The notes below the pieces were generated by a model. The model saw nothing but the letters and a program-made list of their open reading frames with translations. It was not told where the DNA came from and did no database searches. Shown piece after piece: positions 26,595 to 35,642 of a stretch of DNA of 60,238 bases. Position numbers and translations under genes: made by a program. Location: assembly GCA_002686265.1 (NCBI GenBank), contig NZBA01000057.1, positions 1 to 60,238 on the forward strand, written 5' to 3'. Source of the DNA: Planctomycetota bacterium (GTDB taxonomy: Bacteria; Planctomycetota; UBA1135; GCA-002686595). Numbering within the stretch: position 1 is the first letter of the stretch; every line of letters begins with the position of its first letter.

Positions 26595-27820
26595 GCCCGA
26601 CGCCGGAACCCCGACCCTACGAACCGATGGCACTCGAGAACGTCTTCATCCCCTACGGCGCCTACTGGACGACGCCTTTCTGCCGCTGGCAGGGCAGCCT
26701 GGCCCGTGAACACTCGATGGAGCTCGCGGGGCGCGTGGCCGCGGGTTTCCTGGAGGAGCGGCGCATCGACCCGAGGCGCTTCGATTCCCTGCACCTGGGC
26801 CTGACGGTCTACCAGCGCCAGAGCTTCTACGGTGCTCCGTGGCTGGCGGCTCTGATGGGTGCGGAGGCGCTCACCGGTCCGACCGTGGCCCAGGCCTGCG
26901 CGACGTCCGCGCGTCTGTTGGCCGGCGCGGCGCTCGAGGTCGAGTCCGGCCTCTCCGATTGCGCGTTGGCCGTCGCCTGCGATCGCACCAGCAACGGGCC
27001 GCACGTCTACTTCCCCGACGCCGCCGCTCCCGGCGGCACCGGGGCGGCGGAGGACCCGGTGATCGGGAACTTCTCGATGGATCCGCACGCGGGTCTGGCG
27101 ATGGTCGAGACGGCCGAGAACGTCGCGCGTGATGCGGGCATCGGGCGCTCCGAGCAGGAGGACCTCGCGCTCCTACGCTACGAACAGTACTGCGAGGCTC
27201 TGGCCGACGAGCGCGCCTTCCAGAAGCGTTACATGCAGCCTGTCGAGCTACGGCGGGGCCGGAAGGTCACGGGCGTCGTGGAGGCCGACGAGGGCGTCCA
27301 TCCGACCACGCGCGAGGGCCTGGGGCGCCTGCGGCCGGTCCTCGAGGGCGGGACGATCACCTACGGCACACAGACGCATCCCGCCGACGGCAACGCGGGG
27401 TTGGTCGTGACGACGGCCGAGCGCGCTCGCGAGCTGGCGCGTGACTCCGCGATCGAGGTCCGCGTCCTCGGCTGGGGCGATGCGCGCGTCGGGAAGGGCA
27501 TGATGCCCAAGGCGACCGTGCCGGCGGCGCGCGCCGCCCTCGAGCGGTCGGGCCTCACGGTCGCGGATTGCACCGCGATCAAGACGCACAACCCCTTCGC
27601 CGTGGCCGACGCCTACTTCTGCCGCGAGCTGGGCGTTGCGGCGGAGAACGTCAACCGCTACGGCTCGCCGCTCGTTTGGGGCCACCCGCAGGCGCCGATG
27701 GGCCTGCGCGCGGTGATCGAGCTGATCGAGGAGCTCGCCGAGCGGGGCGGCGGAGTGGGCCTGTTCTCCGGCTGCGCCGCCGGGGACACGGCGATGGCGC
27801 TCTGCCTGCGCGTGGACTGA
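26591..27820 (+). CDS. Thiolase-family acyltransferase (candidate 3-oxo-3-(2-aminophenyl)propanoyl-CoA thiolase)
   Basis: 409 aa if translation starts at the TTG overlapping the previous stop (TTGA), in keeping with the rest of the operon; an ATG at 26627 is the alternative and would remove 12 residues. Thiolase features: nucleophile Cys in AQACATSARLLAG (C103), KTHNPFAVADAYF in place of the NEAFA motif, GSPLVWGHPQAPMG for GGAxxxGHPxGxxG, and a final LFSGCAAGDTAMA Cys. The loops differ from degradative FadA-type thiolases, which fits an unusual aromatic substrate. Cleavage would give anthraniloyl-CoA and acetyl-CoA, the end of the operon-encoded route. It ends 3 bases before a convergent gene. 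Confidence 0.82.
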   Translation: MSPTPEPRPYEPMALENVFIPYGAYWTTPFCRWQGSLAREHSMELAGRVAAGFLEERRIDPRRFDSLHLGLTVYQRQSFYGAPWLAALMGAEALTGPTVAQACATSARLLAGAALEVESGLSDCALAVACDRTSNGPHVYFPDAAAPGGTGAAEDPVIGNFSMDPHAGLAMVETAENVARDAGIGRSEQEDLALLRYEQYCEALADERAFQKRYMQPVELRRGRKVTGVVEADEGVHPTTREGLGRLRPVLEGGTITYGTQTHPADGNAGLVVTTAERARELARDSAIEVRVLGWGDARVGKGMMPKATVPAARAALERSGLTVADCTAIKTHNPFAVADAYFCRELGVAAENVNRYGSPLVWGHPQAPMGLRAVIELIEELAERGGGVGLFSGCAAGDTAMALCLRVD

Positions 27821-27823
27821 GCG

Positions 27824-29266
27824 TCAGCGCAGCCGCAGGGTCGTGGCCTTGTCGGTGTCGGCGCGCACGTAGATCGAGCGGCCTTCCCAGCTCGTGCCGT
27901 CGGCGAGCTCGACGTCGACTAGGCGGTAGCCGAGGAGCACCGAGTCGAAGTGCACCTCGCCCTGCTCGTCGGCCCGTTCTTCCAGGGCCGGGCGCGGGCG
28001 GAACCCGTCCCAGCCGCGGAGGCGGACCCGTGCCCCGGCGACGTCGCCGTCGGGGTGCTTCCTGGCGCTCAAGACGAGCCGCAGGTGCAGGGGAGCGCGC
28101 AGGGGGCCGGCGAGGTCGGCGGGGATCTCTGGGTCGCCGCCGTGCAGGCCGAGCATGCGCAGCACCGGTTCCTCGAGCACGGAGCCTGAGAGGTTCTCGG
28201 AGTGCGTGGAGAGCAGCCGATCTGACTCGAGGTCGCCTGCGCTGTCGGGGAACAGCTCGGCGACCCGGCTGCTGGTGAACTCGGCGTAGAGGATCTCGGG
28301 ATGGGTCGGCCGCCAGCGCTCGAAGTAGGCCCGCGCGTTGCCGACGCTGACGAGCCAGTCGTCCACGTTGTGCAGGAGCAGGATGCGCCCGCTCTTGGGC
28401 GCGTCCCGCAGCAGGCACAGGTCCTCGTCCGCCTCGGGTCGATCGTCGAGGGACGCGATCAAATCGGAGAAGGCGCGCTTCACCGTCGTGCCCTCGATGG
28501 GGAAGTTCATCGCCAGGGCAGGGGACTGCATGCGGAAGAAGGGATGGCCCGCCCCGGGAGCGTTGCGCACCCAGTTCATGCTGAGCTTGAGGTCGGTAGG
28601 CGCGTGGGCGGCGACGATGCCGGCGATGCCGGAGAACTCGCGCGCGAGACAGAGGACGAGGTAGCCGCCGTGGCTCCCGCCGACAGCGAAGATGCGCTCA
28701 CGGTTGACGTCGAAGGCGCGGCCCTTCATCAGGAAGCGCGCGGCGGCGATGACGTCGGTGGCATCTCCGGTGCCGTACTCGCAGGCGGCGTGGCCTTCGT
28801 AGCCGGGGATCAAATCGTCGTAGCGCGGGAGCGGCGGGTCGAAGGAGTCGTCGGCGCCCGGCGTGATCGATCCGCGGTACTCGAGGAAAGCGAGGGTGTA
28901 GCCGCTCTCCAGGAACGCGCCGAGGTCGATGTCGGCCAGGGACGCTTCGCGTCCGAACGAGCTGTTGGCGAGCGGCGCGCGACCGCCGCCGATGATCATC
29001 AAGAGCGAGCCGTCGGGATCTTCGGGGTGCAGGGTCAGGGCGAGTGTGCGGTTGATGCCGTTTGCCAGCTCGCCTCGCGGGCAGGAGATCCGGTAGAGGC
29101 GGGAGGCTACCCGTCCGCCTCCGAAGAGGTGGTCGCCCTTCCAGACCAGCTTGCCGCCGGGCGGATCGGTGCCGGCGGACAAGGGCGCCCAGCCCTCGGC
29201 GGGCGGCGCCACCGACAGGAGCAAGGCGAGCATGAGGCCGCGGGCGGACAGGCGGAGCGAGGTCAT
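27824..29266 (-). CDS. Secreted S9-type alpha/beta hydrolase with C-terminal regulatory-like domain
   Basis: 480 aa with an N-terminal signal peptide (ARGLMLALLLSVAPPAEG). The hydrolase core has GYTLAFLEYRGS (oxyanion strand) and the nucleophile elbow GGSHGGY with Ser at about 198, the pattern of prolyl oligopeptidase-type (S9) enzymes and dienelactone-hydrolase relatives. LLLHNVDDWLV would carry the acid Asp. The last 95 residues form a beta-sandwich resembling carboxypeptidase-regulatory or CNA-B repeats (GARVRLRGWDGFRPR, DEQGEVHFDSVLLGYR). It acts outside the cytoplasm on an unknown peptide or ester. Convergent with the operon thiolase and monocistronic. Confidence 0.7.
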   Translation of the reverse strand: MTSLRLSARGLMLALLLSVAPPAEGWAPLSAGTDPPGGKLVWKGDHLFGGGRVASRLYRISCPRGELANGINRTLALTLHPEDPDGSLLMIIGGGRAPLANSSFGREASLADIDLGAFLESGYTLAFLEYRGSITPGADDSFDPPLPRYDDLIPGYEGHAACEYGTGDATDVIAAARFLMKGRAFDVNRERIFAVGGSHGGYLVLCLAREFSGIAGIVAAHAPTDLKLSMNWVRNAPGAGHPFFRMQSPALAMNFPIEGTTVKRAFSDLIASLDDRPEADEDLCLLRDAPKSGRILLLHNVDDWLVSVGNARAYFERWRPTHPEILYAEFTSSRVAELFPDSAGDLESDRLLSTHSENLSGSVLEEPVLRMLGLHGGDPEIPADLAGPLRAPLHLRLVLSARKHPDGDVAGARVRLRGWDGFRPRPALEERADEQGEVHFDSVLLGYRLVDVELADGTSWEGRSIYVRADTDKATTLRLR

Positions 29267-29364
29267 GCCCGGAGAGTAGCGGACTGGGCTGATTCCCGGT
29301 GGCCTCCCTCGTCGGCAAACTCTGGGAGAAGGACCTCGCGGGCCTGATCGCCTCGCTCCTCTTC

Positions 29365-29394
29365 GTTGTCATCTACGGTGTTGTCATCTACGGT
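29365..29394. repeat. Perfect 15-bp tandem duplication in intergenic DNA
   Basis: GTTGTCATCTACGGT is repeated twice without mismatch in the 247-base gap between two minus-strand genes. The unit is a multiple of three and would read VVIYG-VVIYG in a short plus-strand frame and TVDDN-TVDDN on the minus strand. Neither frame has other support. I see no terminator or clear promoter in the rest of this gap. Confidence 0.8.
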
Positions 29395-29513
29395 CGCGAG
29401 CACCCGACGGCTTCGAGCCAGCGACATCCCGGCTTCCAAGACCGTTCGACTCATCCGACCTCCGGAGGCTCGCGCTCCGGCGGCCGTTTCCGTTCTCGGG
29501 GAGGCCTTGAGCG

Positions 29514-32500
29514 CTAGTGCGTGTTCCCCGTGCGCTCCAGGAGGAGCCGTAACTGCGAGACCGTCGGCGGTCCCCAGCGCACGAGCAGTACTCGACCCGC
29601 TCCGTCGGTGACGATCGACACCGGAAGGCCCTCGCCGCGCAGGGCTTCGAGCGTGACGCGCGAGACCGCGGCGCGTTGATCGAGGGAGAGATCGGTCAGC
29701 AGCTCGTAGGTGGGCGAGTGTTCCCGCGCCCAGGCCTCGAGCTCCGCGCTCGTCTCGTCTTCGTCGTGGGGGATGCCGAAGATCCTCAAGTTCGCCTCAC
29801 CGAGGCTTCGGCGCAGATGCGCGAGGGTCGGGAGCTCCTCGAGGCACGGCGCGCACCAAGTCGCCATGGTCGTGTAGAGCGTCAACCTCCCGGGCTCCAG
29901 GCCGGGCAGGGCGAGGACCGAACCGGCTGCCTCCCGCGCCTGGCGCGAAGGGCGGTCGCCTCCCTGGAACGTGGATGAGCGCTCGGGGAGGGTCACGGCG
30001 AAAGCCTCTCCGCCGGGGGCGGCATCGGGATCCTCATGGGCCACGACCAGCGCACCGCGCGGGACGTCCGAGAGGGATCGCACCACCCCCGAGGGCCAGC
30101 GCACCACCAGCCGCGTTACCGCATCGGCGGGCCCGATTCCGATCCGCATCGTGGCCGAGTTCTGGGCGGCGAAACCCGCGCCCGCGATGTGCTCGCGCAC
30201 GATCCTCCTCCCGTTGATCTCGAGCGTGACCCGGGCGCCGAACCCGTCCCGCGCGCTCCAGCGCTCGCTGGGCGCGGCCTCGCGATTGCCGCCGACGAAA
30301 CGCAGGGCGATCATCCCGTTGGACGACTCCCCCGCGTCCCCGATCCGGTTGCGGAACAGCTGCAGGAGCGGAGCGTTGGCGTTCACCACCGCGAGGTCGG
30401 TCCAACCGTCCCCGTCGAAGTCCAGGGTCGCGAAGGAGCGGGCGTCGGCCGGGTCGTTCAAGCCGGAGACACCCGAGAACTCGAGGTACTCCCGACCTTC
30501 GTCGTTGAGGAACAAGTGGTTGCGTTCGTTGCCGCTCAGCGACGCTCCGTCGAGGATGCGCGTGTTCCCGCGCTCACCGAGGTCGAAGCGCTCGACCGCA
30601 CCCTCGCTGTCCGTGCGCGCAACTGCGCGCCAGAAGTCCGTTCATATGTCAATCGGCCGGGCCACCGCGTCCGGCGCCGTGTAGTAGCCGCTCAGGGCGA
30701 ACAGATCCAGGTCGGCGTCGTTGTCCAGATCGACGAACTGACCGCCCCAGGACCAGCCCGCCGCCTCCACCAGGAGCTCCGGCGCCGCGAGCCCGGATGC
30801 TCGCTCGAAGGCCGGGGTGGCGTTGCGGAACAGGGTGTTCCCGCGTGCCATCCCCGCGAAGCGCCGGTCAAGATCGGCCAGCTGCCCGGTGATGCGCCGG
30901 CCCGCCTTGCTGAACATGTTCGAGACGTACAGGTCGAGGCGTCCGTCAGCGTCGTAGTCGCCCCAGGATGCGCCCATGCCGAACCCGAGGTCCGCTGTCG
31001 CGGTGGAGTCGGTGACGTCGGTAAACCCGCCCGAGCCGTCATTCTGGAAAAGGTGGTTGGGAGCGAAGTCGTTGGCGAGGTAGACGTCCGGGTCCCCGTC
31101 GTCGTCGAAGTCGGCCCAGCTCGCCTGATAGGTGTTCTTGAACAGGCGCAGGGCGCTGTCGGCGACCGGCGCGAGGCGTCCGCCACCGAGGTTGCGCAGG
31201 AGGACGTTCGGCGGGCCGGAGCGATCCAGGATGGCGTGATGGTCGGCGGAGGCGCGCAGGCGCTCCAGCTCGCGCGCGTCGTCGGCGGCGAGCAGCGGCG
31301 CCCAGGCCGCGGGCGGCTCGTCGTTGGTCACGCTGGCCGCGTAGGTTGCGCAGTACAAGTCCAGCAGCCCGTCCCCGTCGTGGTCGGCGGCGGAGACCGA
31401 GGAGACGAAGGCCGGCAAGGGCTCCGCGACCAGCTCCGCCGCACGGTCGTGGAACCGTCCGCCCTCGTTGACCAGGTAGAGGCTCGGCGCGAGGGTGCGA
31501 CCCAAGAAGACGTCGAGGTCACCGTCGTTGTCGAGGTCGGCGAAGAGGGCGCAGGACGTGTGGTCGGTGACGTCGAGTCCGTAGGCTGCGCCCAGCTCCT
31601 CGAAGGTGCCGTCGCCCCGGTTGCGGAAGAGGAGGTTCGGTCCCCAGCGGGCCATCACGTACATGTCGTCGTGGCCGTCGGCGTCGATGTCGCAGACCGA
31701 GACTCCTGGGTGATGATCGAACGAGGGGATCTGGAACAGCGGGTGGGGCAGGGGGCCCGAGATCGCCGCGGTCGATGCACCACGTCGTTGGAGCAGCAGC
31801 TCGAGGACGAGCTCCTCGTGGATCGAGCGGCGCGCGCGCGCCGCGTCCCGCGGCGCGGTCACCTCCGCCAGCACGTCCGCGAAGAGCGGGCGATCCACGG
31901 ATAGGATCCGCAGGTCGCCGCTGCGCCAGGCGACGATACGCCAGCGCGAGTCGGAGCCGTCCTCGAGGTCGCCGGCCGCCTCCCAGGTCACCTCGAGCCG
32001 ACCGCGGATCCACGCCGAGTGGCCGTCGCGCCGCGCCAGTCCGCCGAAGGCGAGCTCGGTCCACAAGCGGCGCGGAGGACCCTCCTCGAGATCCCCGCGG
32101 ACGACGCGAAAAGAGGCGTGCTCGAAGAGATCGACAGCGTCGAGCAGCCCCCGCCAGAGGTCCAGCTCCTCGCGAGCGACGGCACGCGCGGGTTCGGGTG
32201 AGGCGGGCAGAGAGCTGCGCGTGGCTCCCACCGCGAGAACCTCGGCTTCCGTCTCCTCGTCGATGTCGACGACTTCGATCCGCTCGGCGAAGGAGCGGCG
32301 GGCCCGAGTGTCGGGCAGGCGCAGGTTTCCCAACGCTTCCCGGAGGCTCACGAGGGCGGGTCCGAGCTGGACGATGGCCTCCTCGCTCGCCGCCATCTCC
32401 TGCCACGGATCCGCCGGCTCGATTCGGGCCTGGCCACGCCACAGGGCCAGCGCCGCGGCGGCGATGGCGAACACGAGCAACCCGAGGGGAACCCCCCGCG

Positions 32501-32546
32501 GCAGCCGACGCTCCAGAACTCGGCGGTTGTCTCCTGCTCCCTCCAC
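29514..32546 (-). CDS. Candidate selenoprotein: membrane-anchored FG-GAP/ASPIC-UnbV/thioredoxin protein with in-frame UGA (Sec635)
   Basis: 1010 aa if the TGA at 30642-30644 is read through. The GTG at 32546 follows AGGAGG (32553-32558) by 6 bases and starts just before a membrane anchor (GVPLGLLVFAIAAAALALW). Then come an extracellular helical region, six FG-GAP/VCBS calcium repeats (for example DIDADGHDDMYV, DLDNDGDLDVFL, DFDDDGDPDVYLAND), the TGA (ARPIDI-U-TDFWRAVA), a seventh repeat (DFDGDGWTDLAV), an ASPIC/UnbV domain (FGARVTLEINGRR) and a thioredoxin-like domain with WCAPC. The part after TGA has no ribosome site of its own (next start a TTG at 30515). The domains run smoothly across the stop, as in CRTAC1-like proteins. 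Gene callers would split it into 30642-32639 and 29514-30515. Sec is inferred from the shared position in the paralogue at 57079-60117 and from the hairpin after the UGA; a nonsense mutation is the alternative. Confidence 0.7.
30615..30644 (-). promoter_or_regulatory. Candidate bacterial SECIS element after UGA (copy 1)
   Basis: In the mRNA, counting the U of UGA as 1, bases 15-20 (GCGCGC) pair perfectly with 25-30 (GCGCGC) around the loop A21-G22-U23-U24. A bacterial SECIS requires a stable stem-loop soon after UGA with a G early in the apical loop for SelB. The loop position and its G-U match that rule and the second copy at 58813-58843. The element also encodes the FWRAVA residues. Confidence 0.6.
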
Positions 32547-32764
32547 CAGCGGCCTCCTCGACCGAGAGGGTAGCCCCTCGGATCGATCCGTGCGAGTGCG
32601 TCCGCCGCGCCGATGGAGCGATGGCAGCCCGTTGAACAACGCCCGACTCCGACTTCGCCTTCCCTGCGGCGCCGAAGTCGTCTTCGTCTCGCCACGGCCC
32701 TGCCAGGGGTGGGGGGGAACCGCTTAGGATCGGAGCGCTCACCATCCTGGAGGGAATCAGCACT

Positions 32765-34732
32765 ATGTCGAAGTCCATCCTGTTCCGTGTGGCCGCGATG
32801 TTCCTCGCATGCGGTACCGCCGCCGCGTTTCAAGACGAGAAGCTGCACTTCACCTACCTCTGGCACATGGAGCAGCCGATCTACTGGCCCGACCAGCAGG
32901 TCGGCGGAGCGGATCGCTACGAGCGTGCTTGGGAGTCGATCTTGCAGACCGACAACGGTGCTCCGCATCCCGCGAACGACCTGCGCGAGATCTTCTCCAA
33001 GCCCGATCGCGTGGCTGCCTACCAGTGGCGCGTGCGCAACTCGATCGACCTCTTGAGCTGGGCCGCCGAGTCCGGCGCGCAGGTATCGTACTCGGGCGGG
33101 CTGATCGAGAACCTGCAGTCGCTGGGCGCGGCCTCCCAGCTGGGCTACTCGCCCGGCTGGAGCCAGTGGTACCGCGAGGCCCGCGGGTGGACCACCAACG
33201 GACAGGGTGAGTCGCGCTGCGACCTCGTCCTCTTTCCGTTCCACCACCCGCTCTCCCCGCTGATTGACGCGTCGGCGTTCGAGAAGGAGATCCTGCTCAT
33301 GCGCGAGGCCTACGGTGACGCCTGGGGGAGCTGGCCGCCGCCGTCCGCGGGCTTCTTCCCGCCCGAGATGGCGTTTTCGACGCGCATGATCCCCGTCTTG
33401 GAGGAAGCCGGCATCGAGTGGTGCTTCGTCAGCGGCGAGAAGCTCTCGCGGGCCCGCGAGAGCTTCCCCGTCGAGCTCGGTTCGGGCGGCATCAACTGCG
33501 ACCCGCCCAATGCCGCCGACCAGATGAACCCGCCGCAGGCGCACTGGTTCGAGACCGGCATCTCCCAGGGCTGCAATCCGCGCGAGGCCTTCCCCTTCGC
33601 CTTCACGCCGCACCGCGCGCAGTACGTCGATCCCGACACCGGCGAGACGAGCTCGTTGATCGTCGTGCCGTGCTGCCAGTCGCTCGGCTGGAACGACGGC
33701 TACAGCCCGATGGGATTGGAGGCCTTTCACGAGCTTCAGGCACAGAACGACGGCTCGCGGCCGATGCTCACCGTCCTCGCCCACGACGGCGACAACAACT
33801 GGGGAGGAGGCTTCGACTACTACCTCGTGGCAACCCCGAACTTCGTCGCCCAGGCCCACGGAGTAGGCTACATCGAGACGGTCGTAGCCGAGTACCTCGG
33901 CGATCATCCCGTCCCCTCGGGTGACATCGTCCATGTCGAAGACGGGGCGTGGATCAACGCCGATGGGGACTTCGGCTCGCCCCAGATGCTGAACTGGAAC
34001 TGGCCGCCGGTCGACGCCTCGGGGGTGATCGACATCGAGAACGGCTGGGCCGAAGAAATCCGCAACTGGGCGGTGATCACCGCCGCGCAGAACGCGGTCG
34101 ATACTGCCGAGCAGATCTGGGTGGATGCCGGTGGGACGGTCGATCTGCGCGAGATCCTCTACCCGAGCGCGAGGAGTGCCGCCGTCGAGCGCGCCTGGCA
34201 TTTCTTCTTGGGAGCGCTCAACTCCGGCTACATGTACTACGGCACCGCGCTCGACATGGAGGTCAAGCCGACCGTGGCCTGTAATGAGGCGCTCGAGCAC
34301 GCCCAGCAGGTGATCGGGGGAGCGCGCGAGGATCGCACGGGACCGACCGTCTGGATCCCCCAGCGCCACCCACACAACCCCGGAAGCCTGAACTTCGGCC
34401 CGCAGTACGGTTATCAGCCGTTTGTGAGCGACGGAGATTTCTGGATCTGGACCTTCGTCCACGACGTGTCCGGCGTGGTGCAGGTGAGCCTGCGCTACCG
34501 AGTGGACGCCGATGGCGCGAACCCGCTCGCGGGGACCGAGAACGAGACCTACGCCGGCGGCCCCGGCGTCGGTCCATGGCTCGGCCTGGCGATGACCAAG
34601 CGCGACTTCCCGGCGGAGAACGTTCACGGCGACCCGAGCATCGACTTCTTCGAGATGCCGGACGCGATCGCAGACCAGTATCACGTCGAGGTGAGCGGAC
34701 TGCGTGACGTGCTCATCGATTACTACGTCTAG
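32765..34732 (+). pseudogene. GH57-like secreted glycosidase, catalytic part, ended by an in-frame TAG
   Basis: 655 aa up to a TAG at 34730-34732. The start has a GGAGGGA ribosome site and a signal peptide (ILFRVAAMFLACGTAAAF). GH57 marks: an N-terminal HFTYLWHMEQP block in place of HQP, FFPPEMAFSTRMIPVLEEAGIEW with the nucleophile-region Glu, and LAHDGDNNWGGGFDYY with a catalytic-region Asp. It would act on alpha-glucans outside the cell. The TAG falls inside the family phrase DYYV-x-AIDGKGRVTRSP, where I expect Glu (GAG). The frame goes on directly into a starch-binding domain (34754-35614), so the original gene spans 32765-35614, 949 residues. The break may be a real nonsense mutation or a base error. 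The catalytic fragment alone may still fold. Confidence 0.7.
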
Positions 34733-34753
34733 GCGATCGACGGGAAAGGCCGG

Positions 34754-35614
34754 GTGACCAGGAGTCCGATCCTGCACGTCGCGATCGGCGACGGCGCGGG
34801 CAGCGGTGGCGGCGGCGACCGCGTCACCCTCGTCCCCGATCCGGCCGTGGCCGGGCAGTCGGCGGAAGTGGCCTACGATCCTCAAGGCGGACCGCTGGAC
34901 GGCACCTCGGCCGTCGCTCTGCACTACGGCTTCGACGACTGGACCAACGGGGCGCCCGCCGACGTCCCGATGACCTGGGACTCGAGCGCCGCCTCGTGGG
35001 AGGCGACGGTCACCCTTCCCGGCGATGCCTACCAACTCGACCTCGCCTTCCACGATGGCGCAGGGACCTGGGACAACAACAACGGCGCTGACTGGCACTT
35101 CGATGTGACCGGGGGCGCCACCGGTTGGGTGATGGACGGCGAACTCGATGCCGGCGCACGCGTGATCGGGACGAAGAACGGCGTGACCCTGTGGGTGGGT
35201 TGCCTCGGTGACGAGCTCTACGTTGCGACCCAGCCCGCGGGCGCGGGGGCCGACCGATTCCTGCTCATCGCCGAGGCCGCGGGGCCGATGGTCCCGGCCA
35301 TGTGGGGGAAGTCCGGCGAAGTCGCCGCCTGGGACGCATTCTTGGCGATGGAGGCCGAGAACGGCTGGAGCGGATGGTTCGATGCCGCCGGCGACACGCG
35401 CCTGGCGGCGGGCTCGGTCTTGGAGGGGACCCTGCGCCTCACTCAGGAGTTCGGGGCCCTGCCGCGAACGGTAACCCTCGCGCTGGCCCTCTACGCATCT
35501 CCCGACGGCGGCGCCCTCGATCCCACCCGTCAGCTGCCGCCCACCGCCGACGGCGACGACGACCTGCAGGCGAGCGAATACGCGGTCTTGCCGACGCGGG
35601 TGCGGGTGCGCTGA
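34754..35614 (+). pseudogene. C-terminal starch-binding (CBM25-like) part of the interrupted GH57 gene
   Basis: In the same frame as the upstream GH57 part and separated from it by TAG plus seven codons. The region has a CBM25/26-like carbohydrate-binding domain (VALHYGFDDWTNG, SWEATVTLPGDAYQLDLAFHDG, WDNNNGADWHF) and a second beta-rich domain (about residues 120-270) with TKNGVTLWVG and DRFLLIAEAAGP. There is a possible GTG start at 34754 but no signal peptide, so as a separate gene the product would stay in the cytoplasm. This argues that it is the severed tail of the enzyme. Confidence 0.65.
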
Positions 35615-35642
35615 ACCTCGGGCTGCGCCGCAAGTGGCGGAG

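Noticed and set aside
29299..29517. Small plus-strand frame with a hydrophobic stretch (VVIYGVVIYG)
   Set aside because: No ribosome site; half of the hydrophobic part comes from the 15-bp repeat and the rest is Ser/Arg/Gly-rich. Kept only as a note.
30642..30644. UGA reassigned to Trp or Gly genome-wide
   Set aside because: Many genes in the window end in TGA, including most of the 4-base overlaps, so UGA is a working stop codon here.
32348..35098. 916-residue open frame on the minus strand
   Set aside because: Covers the GH57-like gene in antisense and runs into the selenoprotein N-terminus; no motif, low-complexity composition.
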